Below, in pieces: positions 1 through 7,072 of a stretch of DNA of 17,835 nucleotides. A program made the translations under genes and the position numbers. Source of the DNA: Curvibacter sp. (GTDB lineage Bacteria; Pseudomonadota; Gammaproteobacteria; Burkholderiales; Burkholderiaceae_C); contig DNQP01000213.1 in assembly GCA_003500955.1 (NCBI GenBank), positions 12,044 to 29,878 on the forward strand, written 5' to 3'. Position 1 is the stretch's first letter. Each line of letters begins with the position of its first letter. Under the pieces are notes generated by a model. That model did not search any database, was not told the origin of the DNA, and was given only the letters and a program-made list of their open reading frames with translations.

Positions 1-624
1 CACGGCGTTGCCCGCCGCCAACAAGGCCGGCGCCAGACGCAGCATGGCCGCTGCCGTGGGCAGGGCCTGCCAGCAGGGCATCGTGGCCGGCATCGGCAGG
101 CGCTCGCCGTATTCGGCAAACACGTTGCCGGCCAATGCCTCGATGTCCTGCGCCTCGATCTGTTCGGGCTTGCAGAGGCGGACCTCGCCCTGCGCTTGCC
201 AGCGACCATCGGCGTACTCATAGGGCGCGGCATACAGCTCGTCCATGCGGGCGTCGAGCAGCGCCAGCACGCGCAGGCGGGCGGCCTGCGGTGCCTGCTG
301 CAGGCGCGCCTCCTCGGCCACGGCCAGCAGCGTGTCCACGGGCAGCAAGGGCACACCTGCCCCGAAGCCCAGACCCTGGGCGACGGCACAGGCCGTGCGC
401 AGGCCGGTGAAGGAACCCGGGCCGCGACCGAAAGCGATCGCATCAAGCTGCTCGAACGCCAGGTCGGCCTCGGCCATCAAGACCTCGATGGCCGGGATCA
501 GCGCACTCGAGGCCTGGGCACCGCCCGCGCCCGTGTGCTGCCAGACCCGCGCCTCACCGTCGACCGGACGCGTGCCGGCGATGGAAATCAGCTCGGTGCT
601 CGTATCGAAAGCCAGCAGCTTCAT
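1..624 (-). CDS. tsaB: tRNA threonylcarbamoyladenosine biosynthesis protein TsaB (3' end cut off by window edge)
   Basis: TsaB is the dimerisation partner of TsaD in the bacterial complex that transfers threonylcarbamoyl from TC-AMP to A37 of ANN-decoding tRNAs (t6A) in the cytoplasm. The reading frame is open from the ATG at 624-622 down to base 1 (208 codons) with no stop, so only the last part is missing. The N-terminus MKLLAFDTST and the family signature GRGPGSFTGLR at residues 66-76 are clear. TsaB has the ASKHA fold but is not itself the catalytic subunit (family knowledge). Its start overlaps the stop of the upstream transporter gene by ATGA (624-621), which suggests translational coupling, so expression probably depends on the upstream promoter. 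Another t6A gene, sua5, lies about 2.7 kb away. Identification is secure; the C-terminus cannot be seen. Confidence 0.95.
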   Translation of the reverse strand, partial: MKLLAFDTSTELISIAGTRPVDGEARVWQHTGAGGAQASSALIPAIEVLMAEADLAFEQLDAIAFGRGPGSFTGLRTACAVAQGLGFGAGVPLLPVDTLLAVAEEARLQQAPQAARLRVLALLDARMDELYAAPYEYADGRWQAQGEVRLCKPEQIEAQDIEALAGNVFAEYGERLPMPATMPCWQALPTAAAMLRLAPALLAAGNAV

Positions 625-1574
625 GCCGTCTTCCTGACACCGAAGGTGATGCCCACGGTCACAAGCACCAGACCCGCCAGCAAGTTCCAGTACAGCGGTT
701 CACCGAGGAAGATCACCGCGCCCAGCGCCGAGAGGCCGGGCACGAGCGCCGTGATCATGGTCGAGCGTACGGGGCCGAAGTATTCGATCATGCGTACGAA
801 GGTCATGCCCGAGATCACCACGGAGCCCAGGCCCTGGAAAGCAAACTGGAACAGCAGCTCGGACCAGGGTGCGCTCGCCAGATGGCTCTGGATCACGCCC
901 AGGCCCAGCAGCAGGGCATAGAAAGGCAGGTAGCTGAAGAGCGCGAACACGGTGATGGCCGTGGTCGCACGCACCGCATCAAGGCCATGGCGGCGCGCCA
1001 GCACACTGTAGCTGGCCCAGCTGAAGGCCGCGCACATGAAGAGCAGGTCGCCCTTCCAGACCTCGCCGCCGTCGAAGGCCTGCAGCAGGCTCGCGCCCCC
1101 CACGAGCAGATCGCCGCCGACGATGCAGGCCAGACCGATCATGCGCGCGGGCGTGATGCGTGTGCCCAGCACCAGCAGGGCCAGCAGGGTAGTCCACAGC
1201 GGCAGGCTGCCGGGCATGAGCACCGAGGCGTGCGCGGCCGGGGCGTAGAAGAAACCGGCGTAGGCCAGCAGCGCGTAGCCGAAGCCGCCGAACAGGCCGC
1301 AGAGCGCCGTGACCCTGAGGCCCAGCGGCGAGAGGCCGAAGAAGGATGAGGCCGTCGCCAGCCCTGCAGCGCGGTCACGCCGCACCAGCCACCAGCCCAG
1401 AGGCAACAGCACGACGCTGGCGCCGACGATGCGCGCGAAAGCGATGTCATAAGGCGTGAGCGAGCCCTGGGCCGAGGCACGGGCGATGACGATGAAAGCG
1501 GTCCAGATGCCGACGGTGATGACGGCAGCCGCGATGCCGATGGCGCGCGGTGACAGCCCCTTGAAGAAATGCAT
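621..1574 (-). CDS. EamA/DMT-family inner-membrane transporter
   Basis: A 317-residue, strongly hydrophobic protein with the two-fold repeated architecture of the drug/metabolite transporter superfamily: about ten membrane segments, two EamA halves (roughly residues 15-150 and 170-310), and a typical second-half ending with a GAVIFLGEPL-like segment before the last helix. Members export amino acids, metabolites or drugs; the substrate cannot be told from sequence. I chose ATG 1574-1572 (MHFFKGLSPRA). Another in-frame ATG at 1613 would add 13 residues and overlap the dacB start on the opposite strand. A GATAAT hexamer lies exactly 6 nt upstream of the chosen ATG, consistent with a leaderless transcript. 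The stop overlaps the tsaB start (ATGA), so the two form a transcription unit. Confident in family, not in substrate. Confidence 0.9.
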   Translation of the reverse strand: MHFFKGLSPRAIGIAAAVITVGIWTAFIVIARASAQGSLTPYDIAFARIVGASVVLLPLGWWLVRRDRAAGLATASSFFGLSPLGLRVTALCGLFGGFGYALLAYAGFFYAPAAHASVLMPGSLPLWTTLLALLVLGTRITPARMIGLACIVGGDLLVGGASLLQAFDGGEVWKGDLLFMCAAFSWASYSVLARRHGLDAVRATTAITVFALFSYLPFYALLLGLGVIQSHLASAPWSELLFQFAFQGLGSVVISGMTFVRMIEYFGPVRSTMITALVPGLSALGAVIFLGEPLYWNLLAGLVLVTVGITFGVRKTA

Positions 1575-1580
1575 GCCCGC

Positions 1581-1586
1581 ATTATC
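1581..1586 (-). promoter_or_regulatory. Candidate -10 box (GATAAT) of the EamA-tsaB unit
   Basis: On the minus strand GATAAT matches the sigma-70 -10 consensus at five of six positions and is separated from the ATG at 1574 by six bases. Transcription would then start at or within a base or two of the ATG, giving a leaderless mRNA. No good -35 hexamer is visible at normal spacing, so this is tentative. The whole divergent gap to dacB is 37 bp. Confidence 0.4.
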
Positions 1587-1611
1587 CGTGGCCAGGGTTA
1601 GACTCGCCCGC

Positions 1612-3054
1612 ATGCCTGCGCTGCGCCCTGTCCTGCTCCTCGTTCTCCTGCTGTCCGGCCTGACCGCCACCGCCCGCGAAGCCCTGCCCCCTGCGGTGGC
1701 CCAGGCGCTGGCGCGAGCCCGCGTGCCGGCCGAGGCCGTGAGCATCGTGGTCGAGGAGGCGGGCGGCAAGGGCGGTCCCCTGCTGAGCCATCGCGCCCAT
1801 GCATCCATGAATCCGGCCTCGGTGATGAAGCTCGTCACCACGCTGGCCGGGCTCGAGGCCCTGGGGCCCACCTGGACCTGGAAGACGCCGGTCTATATCG
1901 AGGGCACGGCGCGCGAGGGCACGCTCTACGGCAATGTCTACATTCAGGGCCAGGGCGACCCCAAGCTGGTGGCCGAGCGGCTCTGGCTGCTGCTGCGCCG
2001 CGTGCAGGGCCTGGATATCCGCAACATCGCGGGCGACATCGTGCTCGACCGCAGCGCCTTCGAGGTGCCGGCCGTCGACCCGGGCGAGTTCGATGGCGAG
2101 CCGCTGCGGCCCTACAACGCCGCGCCCGACGCCCTGCTGTTGAACTTCAAGTCCGTGCTCATGACCTTCGTGCCGGACCGCGGCGCGAACGCGGCGCACG
2201 TGCACGTCGAGCCCCCGCTGGCAGGTGTGGCCTGGCCCACGCATGTGCCGCTGCGCGAGAGTGATTGCAACGACTACCGCAGCGCACTGCGTGCCGATTT
2301 CTCCGACCCGCTGCGTCCGCGCTTCGCCGGCCGCTATCCCGCTGCCTGCGGCGAGAAGGTCTGGCCCCTGGCCTGGGCCGATCCGGCCAGCTACGGCCCG
2401 CGCGCCATCGAGGGCATGTGGCGCGCCATCGGCGGGCAGCTGCAGGGGCGGGTGCGCGAGGGCCGCGTGCCCGAGGGCATGGCGCCGGCCTTCGCGCTCG
2501 AATCGCCGCCGCTGGCCGAGCTGGTGCGCGACATCAACAAGTACAGCAACAACGTGATGACGCAGCAGCTTTTCCTCACGCTCAGCCTGCAGCAGCAGGG
2601 CCAGGGCACGGTGGCTGCCTCACGCGAACTGCTGCGCGCCTGGTGGCGCGAGCGCTTCGGCGCCGGCCAGGAGCCGCTGATCAGCAACGGCGCCGGCCTC
2701 TCGCGCGAGGACCGCATCAGCGCCGCCGCCCTCGCCCGCCTGCTGCAGTACGCCTGGACCTCGCCGCTGATGCCCGAGCTCATCAGCTCCCTGCCCATCA
2801 GCGGCCTCGACGGCACCCTGCGCCCCAGCCGCTGGCGTGCCGAGGGCAGCGCGCACCTCAAGACGGGCAGCCTGCGCGACGTGGCCTCGATCGCTGGTTA
2901 TGTGCACGTCCCCGACGGCCGGCGCTACGTGCTCGTGGCCGTGGTCAATCACCCGAACGCCAACGCCGTGCGTCCCGCGCTCGAAGCGCTGGTGGAATGG
3001 ACGGCGCGCCAGACCGGCCCCGCCCCCGAGAAAGTCTCGCGCAAGTCGCGCTGA
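1612..3054 (+). CDS. dacB: D-alanyl-D-alanine carboxypeptidase/endopeptidase, PBP4 family (peptidase S13)
   Basis: A periplasmic low-molecular-mass penicillin-binding protein that trims D-Ala from, or cleaves D-Ala-mDAP cross-links in, peptidoglycan. The 480-residue length is close to E. coli PBP4. A cleavable signal peptide is evident: a hydrophobic run at residues 6-20 followed by ATARE. All three active-site motifs are present: SVMK (Ser70, Lys73), SNN (312-314) and KTG (417-419). A large insert between the first two motifs is typical of the S13 family and carries Cys219 and Cys246, a possible disulfide. I chose ATG 1612 because it directly precedes the signal peptide; longer in-frame starts run into the divergent transporter gene. 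It is followed 19 bp later by the SemiSWEET gene on the same strand, probably cotranscribed. TAGACT at 1599-1604, 7 nt before the ATG, is a weak -10 candidate. Confidence 0.94.
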   Translation: MPALRPVLLLVLLLSGLTATAREALPPAVAQALARARVPAEAVSIVVEEAGGKGGPLLSHRAHASMNPASVMKLVTTLAGLEALGPTWTWKTPVYIEGTAREGTLYGNVYIQGQGDPKLVAERLWLLLRRVQGLDIRNIAGDIVLDRSAFEVPAVDPGEFDGEPLRPYNAAPDALLLNFKSVLMTFVPDRGANAAHVHVEPPLAGVAWPTHVPLRESDCNDYRSALRADFSDPLRPRFAGRYPAACGEKVWPLAWADPASYGPRAIEGMWRAIGGQLQGRVREGRVPEGMAPAFALESPPLAELVRDINKYSNNVMTQQLFLTLSLQQQGQGTVAASRELLRAWWRERFGAGQEPLISNGAGLSREDRISAAALARLLQYAWTSPLMPELISSLPISGLDGTLRPSRWRAEGSAHLKTGSLRDVASIAGYVHVPDGRRYVLVAVVNHPNANAVRPALEALVEWTARQTGPAPEKVSRKSR

Positions 3055-3073
3055 ACCCTGCACCCACCCCGCC

Positions 3074-3331
3074 ATGAACGACCTGATCGGTTACCTTGCC
3101 GCGAGTCTGACCACGCTGAGCTTTCTGCCCCAGGCCCTGCACACCTTTCGCACACGCGACGTCAGCGGCATCTCGCTGGGCATGTACGCCACCTTCACCA
3201 CCGGCGTGGCGCTCTGGCTGGTCTATGGCCTGTTGCTGGGCGCCTGGCCCCTGATTGCGGCCAACGGGCTCACGCTGCTGCTGGCCCTGGCGATTCTGGT
3301 GATGAAGCTGCGCTACGGGCGCAAAGACTGA
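3074..3331 (+). CDS. SemiSWEET family sugar transporter (PQ-loop, three membrane helices)
   Basis: An 85-residue membrane protein with three predicted transmembrane helices (about residues 4-22, 37-57 and 62-80) and the PQ motif at the end of helix 1 (FLPQ). This is the size and layout of bacterial SemiSWEETs, which dimerise to form a sugar uniporter equivalent to half of a eukaryotic SWEET. The start at ATG 3074 lies 19 bp after the dacB stop, with no obvious Shine-Dalgarno sequence, suggesting expression from the dacB transcript. Its stop lies only 4 bp from the stop of the convergent sua5 gene, with no terminator visible between them. The family is confident; the transported sugar is unknown. 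Confidence 0.88.
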   Translation: MNDLIGYLAASLTTLSFLPQALHTFRTRDVSGISLGMYATFTTGVALWLVYGLLLGAWPLIAANGLTLLLALAILVMKLRYGRKD

Positions 3332-3335
3332 GCGC

Positions 3336-4337
3336 TCAACTGGCGGCGGCGCGCTGCAGGCGGTCGCGCACCCCTTCCCAGTCCGTGGTCTGGGGTGGCG
3401 CTTCGACCCAGATCAGGTTCACACCCTGGGCGTCGAAATCGCGCAGCGCGGCAAACAGCTGCTGCGCGGCAGCCGCCGCATCGTCCGGCATGCGCCGGTA
3501 CAGCAGGTTGACCGAGGGCACACGCAGGATGCTGCGCGCATAGACGGCGATGGTGGCCTTGCCGCCATCGAAGTCGCGACCCAGCACCTCCAGCGCCGTC
3601 TGCAGCGCCTTGCCATCCATGAGCCGCACCTTGGCCCGCGGCGCGTAATGCGCCTCCAGCGTGCCCGAGGCGCGGGGGGTGGGCGCGGCCAGCTCGTCCT
3701 TGTCGTGCAGGCGCTGGCCGCTGACGGCCTCGATCTGCTCGCGTGTGATGCGGCCCGGGCGCAGCAGCACGGGCACACCGCGCGTGCAATCGACGATGGT
3801 CGACTCGATGCCGACCTCGCAGGCACCGCCATCCAGGATGAGCAGTTCGTCGCCGAACTCGCCCTGCACATGCGCGGCCGTGGTCGGGCTCACGCGGCCG
3901 AACTGGTTGGCGCTGGGCGCGGCCACACCGTGCACACCGCGTGCACGCGCCGCCAGCAGCAGGGCATGGGCCACGGGGTGGGCGGGACAGCGCAGGCCGA
4001 TGGAGTCCTGGCCGCCGGCCGCGGCCGCAGCCACCTCGGGACGGCGCGGCAGGATCAGGGTCAGCGGACCGGGCCAGAAACGCTGCAGCAGCGCGCGCGC
4101 AAAATCCGGCACCGCCTGCGCATAGTGGTCCACGCCCTGGGCGTCGGCCACATGCACGATCAGCGGATGGTCGCTGGGCCGGCCCTTGGCGGTGAAGATC
4201 TGTGCGACGGCGGCGTCCTGGTCGGCATCGGCTGCGAGACCATAGACCGTTTCGGTCGGCAGGCCCAGCAGCGCACCCGCACGCAGGGCCTCGGCGGCAC
4301 GCTGCACGGCAGCCGGATCGCGCCCGTCGAGGATCAT
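3336..4337 (-). CDS. L-threonylcarbamoyladenylate synthase, long Sua5-type
   Basis: Catalyses formation of threonylcarbamoyl-AMP from threonine, bicarbonate and ATP, the first step of t6A37 tRNA modification. The protein has 333 residues, so it is the long Sua5 form with a YrdC-like catalytic domain (about residues 8-200) plus a C-terminal Sua5 domain (about 215-330), not the short TsaC form of E. coli. Visible motifs are PTETVYGLAADA (27-38), KGRPSDHPLIVHV (51-63), the GIESTIVDCT strand, and RPGRI in the loop entering the linker. The start is ATG 4337, 15 bp after the purK stop, so it is probably the third gene of purE-purK-sua5. It converges on the SemiSWEET gene with a 4-bp gap. TsaB, acting later in the same pathway, is encoded about 2.7 kb away. 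Confidence 0.95.
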   Translation of the reverse strand: MILDGRDPAAVQRAAEALRAGALLGLPTETVYGLAADADQDAAVAQIFTAKGRPSDHPLIVHVADAQGVDHYAQAVPDFARALLQRFWPGPLTLILPRRPEVAAAAAGGQDSIGLRCPAHPVAHALLLAARARGVHGVAAPSANQFGRVSPTTAAHVQGEFGDELLILDGGACEVGIESTIVDCTRGVPVLLRPGRITREQIEAVSGQRLHDKDELAAPTPRASGTLEAHYAPRAKVRLMDGKALQTALEVLGRDFDGGKATIAVYARSILRVPSVNLLYRRMPDDAAAAAQQLFAALRDFDAQGVNLIWVEAPPQTTDWEGVRDRLQRAAAS

Positions 4338-4352
4338 CGGGGCCGACTCCCT

Positions 4353-5528
4353 TCAGAAGGGCTCGATGCCCAGGATCTTGGCCGCGGCCAGGGCCGTGGA
4401 GCGCACCTCGTCCACCGTAGCGCCGGTGATGTTGAGATGGCCCATCTTGCGGCCGGGCTTGGCATCGAGCTTGCCGTAGAGATGCAGGTGGGTGCCGGGC
4501 AGGGCCAGCACACGGTCCCAGGGCGGTGTGCCGCCATGCGCGGCCCAGACGTCGCCGAGCAGGTTGAGCATGATGCTCGGGCTGTGCAGGCGCGGCTGCA
4601 CCAGGGGCAGACCGGCCAGGGTGTGGACCTGCAGGTCGAACTGCGAGTGGTCGCAGGCGTCGAGGCTGTAGTGGCCGCTGTTGTGCGGGCGCGGCGCCAT
4701 CTCGTTGACCACCATCGAGCCGTCCTGCAGCACGAAGAATTCCACGCAGAGCACGCCCACGTAGTTCAGGCCGGCAGCCACGGACTTGGTAGCCTCGATG
4801 GCCTGGGTGGCCAGCGCGGGCGCGATGTTGCCGGCGTAGACCTCGGTCACGGCCAGGATGCCCGCGCGGTGCAGGTTGCGCTGCACGGGGAAGTTGACCA
4901 TCTGGCCGTCGGCGCCACGCGCGACGATGACCGAACACTCGGCCGCCAGCGGCAGCATCTGCTCGAGCACACAGGGCACGCGCTGGAGCTCATCCCAGGC
5001 GGCGACGAGCTCGGCGCGCGTCTTGACGCGGATCTGGCCCTTGCCGTCGTAGCCCAGGCGGGCGGTCTTGAGGATGCCGGGCAGCAGCGCCTCGGGCACG
5101 GCCGCAAGCTGTTGTGCGGTCTCGATCACCGCGTGCGGTGCCACCGGCACGCCGCAGCGCGTGAAGTGCGCCTTCTCCTGCGCGCGGTCCTGGGCGATGG
5201 CCACGGCCTGGGCGGCCGGTGCCACCGGGCGATGCGCGCCCAGGGTCAGCAGGGCCGGCGCGGGCACGTTCTCGAACTCGGTGGTGATGGCCGCGCTGCG
5301 CTGCATCAGCTGGGCCAGGCCCTGCTCGTCCAGGTAGGCGGTCTGGATGTGGTGGTGGCTGACCAGCCCGGCCGGGCTGGACGGGTCGGGATCGAGCACG
5401 GCGGTGAAGTAACCCATGCGCTGGGCCGCGTGCACGAACATGCGCCCGAGCTGGCCGCCGCCCATGACGCCCAGCGTGGCGGGCTGGCCATTGACGAGCG
5501 TGCCGGGAAGGATGGGGCCGCCAGTCAT
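4353..5528 (-). CDS. purK: 5-(carboxyamino)imidazole ribonucleotide synthase
   Basis: Uses ATP and bicarbonate to carboxylate AIR to N5-CAIR in de novo purine synthesis. The 391-residue ATP-grasp protein has the N-terminal GGGQLGRM loop (residues 23-30), the TEFENVP segment that ends the first domain, the [12 protein letters not shown] nucleotide-binding stretch, the metal-binding [12 protein letters not shown] segment, and a C-terminal domain ending in ILGIEPF. It starts at ATG 5528, overlapping the purE stop by ATGA (5528-5525), so translation of the two is probably coupled. PurE uses its product directly. The sua5 gene follows after 15 bp. Confidence 0.97.
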   Translation of the reverse strand: MTGGPILPGTLVNGQPATLGVMGGGQLGRMFVHAAQRMGYFTAVLDPDPSSPAGLVSHHHIQTAYLDEQGLAQLMQRSAAITTEFENVPAPALLTLGAHRPVAPAAQAVAIAQDRAQEKAHFTRCGVPVAPHAVIETAQQLAAVPEALLPGILKTARLGYDGKGQIRVKTRAELVAAWDELQRVPCVLEQMLPLAAECSVIVARGADGQMVNFPVQRNLHRAGILAVTEVYAGNIAPALATQAIEATKSVAAGLNYVGVLCVEFFVLQDGSMVVNEMAPRPHNSGHYSLDACDHSQFDLQVHTLAGLPLVQPRLHSPSIMLNLLGDVWAAHGGTPPWDRVLALPGTHLHLYGKLDAKPGRKMGHLNITGATVDEVRSTALAAAKILGIEPF

Positions 5529-6016
5529 ATGGCGGGCGGCAGGCTCATGCCACGCGCGGTGGCGGTCTGCTCGGCGCGGTAGGCGTCCAGCTTGACACGC
5601 AGCGCCGGGTCTTCGTTGGCCAGCAGGGCCACGGCGAACAGGGCGGCATTGGCTGCACCGGCCTGGCCGATGGCGAAGGTGGCCACCGGGATGCCCTTGG
5701 GCATCTGCACGATGCTGTGCAGCGAATCCACGCCTTGCAGGTGCTTGCTCGCCACGGGGACGCCCAGCACGGGCACCGTGGTCTTGGCGGCCAGCATGCC
5801 GGGCAGGTGGGCCGCCCCGCCCGCGCCGGCGATGATGGCCTTGAGACCGCGGCCAGCGGCCGCTTCGGCGTAGGCGAACATGTCATCGGGCATGCGGTGC
5901 GCCGAGACGACCTTGGCCTCGTGGCCGATGCCAAAGTGATGGAGAATCTGGACTGCCTGTTGCATGGTGTCCCAGTCGGAACTGGAGCCCATGACGACAC
6001 CGATGAGTGTTTTCAT
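5525..6016 (-). CDS. purE: 5-(carboxyamino)imidazole ribonucleotide mutase (class I PurE)
   Basis: Converts N5-CAIR to CAIR, the step after PurK. The 163-residue protein carries the class I signature elements: [10 protein letters not shown] (residues 9-18), SAHRMPDDM (38-46, with His40) and [11 protein letters not shown] (64-74). The presence of PurK next door agrees with the N5-CAIR mutase class rather than the vertebrate AIR carboxylase. The start at ATG 6016 gives the usual N-terminus for the family. The gap to the divergent thioredoxin gene is only 36 bp and holds a TAAAAT box 6 nt before the ATG, so the transcript may be leaderless. purE overlaps purK and leads the purE-purK-sua5 unit. 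Confidence 0.97.
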   Translation of the reverse strand: MKTLIGVVMGSSSDWDTMQQAVQILHHFGIGHEAKVVSAHRMPDDMFAYAEAAAGRGLKAIIAGAGGAAHLPGMLAAKTTVPVLGVPVASKHLQGVDSLHSIVQMPKGIPVATFAIGQAGAANAALFAVALLANEDPALRVKLDAYRAEQTATARGMSLPPAI

Positions 6017-6022
6017 CCCCGA

Positions 6023-6052
6023 ATTTTACTTTCCCGCCCCGGATCGGCCCAA
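6023..6052 (-). promoter_or_regulatory. Candidate purE promoter (TTGGGC-18-TAAAAT) giving a leaderless mRNA
   Basis: Minus-strand reading gives TTGGGC at 6052-6047, an 18-bp spacer, and TAAAAT at 6028-6023, which matches the sigma-70 -10 at five of six positions. Six bases separate the box from the purE ATG, so transcription should begin at about the start codon. The element fills almost the entire 36-bp divergent gap, and its -35 abuts the start codon of the opposing gene. Called by eye only. Confidence 0.45.
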
Positions 6053-7012
6053 ATGCTAGACATCACCACCGAAAACTTCGAGACCGAAGTCATCCACGCC
6101 TCTCTGTCCGTGCCCGTGCTGGTCGACTTCTGGGCTCCCTGGTGCGGTCCCTGCAAGTCGCTGACGCCCATCCTCGAAAAACTCGAGACCGCCTACGAGG
6201 GCCGTTTCGTGCTGGCCAAGATCAACTCCGACGAGCAGCAGGAGCTGGCCGCGGCCTTCGGCATCCGCAGCATCCCGACCTGCGTGCTGATGATGGGCGG
6301 CAAGCCGGTCGATGGTTTCATGGGCGCGCTGCCCGAAGGCAAGCTGCGCGAGTTCCTCGACAAGCACCTGCCGGGCGAGGAGCAGCTGCAGGCCCAGGCC
6401 GATGCCGAGGAGGCGCAGGAGCACCTGGAATCCGGTGACATCGCCAGTGCCCTGGCACGCATGGCCCAGGCCCTGCAGGCCGACCCGGCCAACGACGAGC
6501 TGCGCTACGACTACATCAAGCTGCTCATCGGCAGCGGCGATCTCAATCAGGCTGCAGCCCAGCTGGCCCCCACGCTCGCGCGCATCCCCGTGCCGCTCCC
6601 CTTCGAAGCCCTGCAGCAGTGGCTGAATGCGCTGGAGTTCGTGGGCAACGACCCGCGCGGCCAGTGGCCGCTACAGAAGTTCGACGAGGCCATCGCCGCC
6701 AACAAGCGCGACTTCGCCGCCCGCTTTGCCAAGGCGCGCGTGCTCATGGCCGCCAATGAATGGGTGGCTGCGCTCGACGAGCTGCTCGAGATCATCATGC
6801 GCGACAAGAAGTGGGACGAGGAAGCCCCGCGCAAGACCTTCGTCGCCATCCTGGAGCTGCTCACACCGCCCAAGCCCAAGCAGGCTGGCCCTGAAGTGAG
6901 CGGCAAGAGCGCTGGCGGCATCGAGCTGGCCGGGCACGCCACGGTGCAGCAGGACGAACAGGCCGCTCTGGTCTCGGCCTACCGGCGCAAGCTCAGCATG
7001 GCCTTGAACTGA
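6053..7012 (+). CDS. cnoX: Thioredoxin-TPR protein, CnoX/YbbN-type chaperedoxin
   Basis: A 319-residue cytoplasmic protein with an N-terminal thioredoxin domain (about residues 3-110) and a C-terminal helical TPR-like region (about 115-315). The thioredoxin active site is intact as WCGPC (Cys31, Cys34), and the cis-proline is Pro75 in SIPTC. Family knowledge: E. coli CnoX/YbbN has a non-canonical site and acts as a holdase that protects substrates under oxidative stress, whereas homologues with CGPC can also reduce disulfides. This protein therefore probably has redox activity. I chose ATG 6053, which gives the standard thioredoxin beginning (MLDITTENFE); longer in-frame readings enter purE. 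It lies in reverse orientation between purE and purC and ends in a strong terminator. An extra cysteine follows the cis-proline (Cys77). Confidence 0.9.
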   Translation: MLDITTENFETEVIHASLSVPVLVDFWAPWCGPCKSLTPILEKLETAYEGRFVLAKINSDEQQELAAAFGIRSIPTCVLMMGGKPVDGFMGALPEGKLREFLDKHLPGEEQLQAQADAEEAQEHLESGDIASALARMAQALQADPANDELRYDYIKLLIGSGDLNQAAAQLAPTLARIPVPLPFEALQQWLNALEFVGNDPRGQWPLQKFDEAIAANKRDFAARFAKARVLMAANEWVAALDELLEIIMRDKKWDEEAPRKTFVAILELLTPPKPKQAGPEVSGKSAGGIELAGHATVQQDEQAALVSAYRRKLSMALN

Positions 7013-7029
7013 GCAAGCCCAACCGATGC

Positions 7030-7059
7030 AAAACGGCACCCGAGGGTGCCGTTTTCTTT
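7030..7059 (+). terminator. Bidirectional Rho-independent terminator between cnoX and purC
   Basis: An 11-bp perfect stem (AAAACGGCACC at 7030-7040 with GGTGCCGTTTT at 7045-7055) closes a 4-base CGAG loop and is followed on the plus strand by T-rich TTTTCTTT. On the minus strand the stem ends in TTTT, so it can also stop transcripts from the convergent purC gene, which ends at 7073. Confidence 0.88.
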
Positions 7060-7072
7060 GCCGCTTGCGCGC

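Noticed and set aside
1456..1611. N-terminal extension of DacB from 1456
   Set aside because: It would place 52 residues before an obvious signal peptide and overlap the EamA gene.
1575..1871. N-terminal extension of the EamA protein up to 1871
   Set aside because: The extra residues are Arg/Ser/Ala-rich, not membrane-like, and overlap the coding sequence of dacB on the other strand.
3648..5582. A 644-codon open frame on the plus strand
   Set aside because: It lies antisense to sua5 and purK, whose motifs are unmistakable; its translation is Gly/Ala/Arg/His/Gln-rich with no domain, as expected for the shadow of GC-rich genes.
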